A stretch of DNA of 64,000 nt from Membranipora membranacea (Eukaryota; Bryozoa; Gymnolaemata; Cheilostomatida; Membraniporidae). The translations under genes and the position numbers were made by a program. Shown piece by piece: positions 63,241 through 64,000 of the stretch (positions are counted from its first letter, which is position 1; the number at the start of each line of letters is the position of its first letter). The notes beneath the pieces are model-generated. The model saw only the letters and a list, made by a program, of their open reading frames with translations. It searched no databases and was not told the DNA's origin. The stretch covers positions 8,449,501-8,513,500 of the forward strand of contig OU612070.1 in assembly GCA_914767715.1 (NCBI GenBank), given 5' to 3'.

Positions 63241-64000
63241 GGATGCTTAATTGAGAAATATCCTTGCAAAAATTCAATAATAATTCTCTGTATCTGTTAA
63301 TTCATGCTTTCACATTATCCTGTTTGTGTTTGTAGGTGCTGCTCGACAGGGATTTATTCTTGTCCATGTATTTTCCTTAGATCAAAGTGTCACTGCCGAT
63401 GGGCGATTAGTGCCTGTTTCAGATTCTGGCAGCTTGCTGCACACTCACATTTAGGATGTCCCACATGGCTTCACCTCTAGGATGCATTTTAGTCTACTAG
63501 GGTGTATCACACTCTCAGTATGAGGATTTCGGGCAACATGCGTCTCTCTTTAGGAGCAGCCAACCCTCTGTTTTGTCATAAACAGGGATTGTAATTTTAA
63601 TTCAAGTGATTTTCAAGGTTACAACACGCCTGTTTGTAGGTATGGATATTTGATGAAGAAATTACATTCTTTTGATTCCTGTAAAATAAACATTTTATTA
63701 GAATGTTTTTTTAGATGTTGGCGCTGTCTGATTGGTGAGGCCCTTCCTGATATGTGAGTCTGTTTTAGAGCACAGACTAAGATGTACTGGTGTGCAAAGA
63801 CATCGGACCTGCCTCAGATCAAGTGACAGCTGGCCACAGAATTTTGGGAAGAACCACTAGCCCGCCTTGATACCACCCTGCAATTCTCTACTCCTGTACT
63901 GTGCTGTACTGATGTATGTTATTTGACAATTGTGCCATCAACATTGTAACTGAGAAATACTTTCATAAAGGTGTTATCGGACAGAGCTACATAATTCATG
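63241..64000. repeat. Large direct repeat, unit 4 (start, cut by window end)
   Basis: Follows unit 3 directly but starts at the position equivalent to about 44680/51670 (GGATGCTT.ATTGAGAAATAT), so some 1.1-1.5 kb of the unit start is missing. It continues collinear with units 1 and 2 to the end of the window. Confidence 0.85.

Noticed and set aside
1-64000. CRISPR arrays, rRNA, prokaryotic operons, riboswitches
   Set aside because: None seen. The spaced repeats at 32-33 kb have long, similar spacers and belong to a foldback element, not to a CRISPR array.

Overview
This is an intron-rich, AT-rich eukaryotic nuclear window, most likely from an invertebrate metazoan. The lineage cannot be fixed from the sequence alone. 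Supporting signs are canonical GT-AG introns inside animal-type pyruvate kinase and SLC39A8/14-like zinc transporter genes, tRNA-derived SINE-like pieces, a decayed LINE and many foldback/MITE-like elements. I see no operons, CRISPR arrays or rRNA genes.

Layout. 1-6460: the 3' part (eight exons) of a plus-strand pyruvate kinase gene whose 5' exons lie outside the window. 7427-8668: an uninterrupted plus-strand ORF of 413 aa of unknown function. 9198-9560: a 363-bp almost perfect palindromic element between two convergent genes. 10452-11696: a minus-strand, uninterrupted 414-aa ORF whose second half carries an HxE...PC...C signature and a secondary-structure order like the zinc-dependent deaminase fold, with some AID/APOBEC-like spacing. 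This is the best candidate for an undescribed function. 12413-18058: a 5.6-kb element with terminal inverted repeats, an apparent 8-bp target duplication, and GCGCATT motif clusters at both ends and inside. 18.1-25.7 kb: mostly repeat debris, plus weak minus-strand exon candidates between 20.2 and 24.4 kb.

25747-35642: a complete nine-exon ZIP (SLC39A8/14-like) gene, conceptual length 436 aa, phase-consistent throughout. Its seventh intron holds a 3.07-kb foldback element. 37010-41139: a minus-strand gene of at least five phase-consistent exons (about 508 aa) encoding an unrecognised, probably nuclear protein.

About 43170-64000: a large direct-repeat array with four units (about 7.3, 7.0, 5.7 and >0.75 kb; the last is cut by the window end). 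Units 1 and 2 share a 5'-truncated LINE insertion. Unit 3 keeps the empty target site, so the history of insertion and amplification can be read directly. No convincing host gene was found in the array.

The protein genes do not form a pathway. They look like unrelated neighbours in a transposon-rich region.
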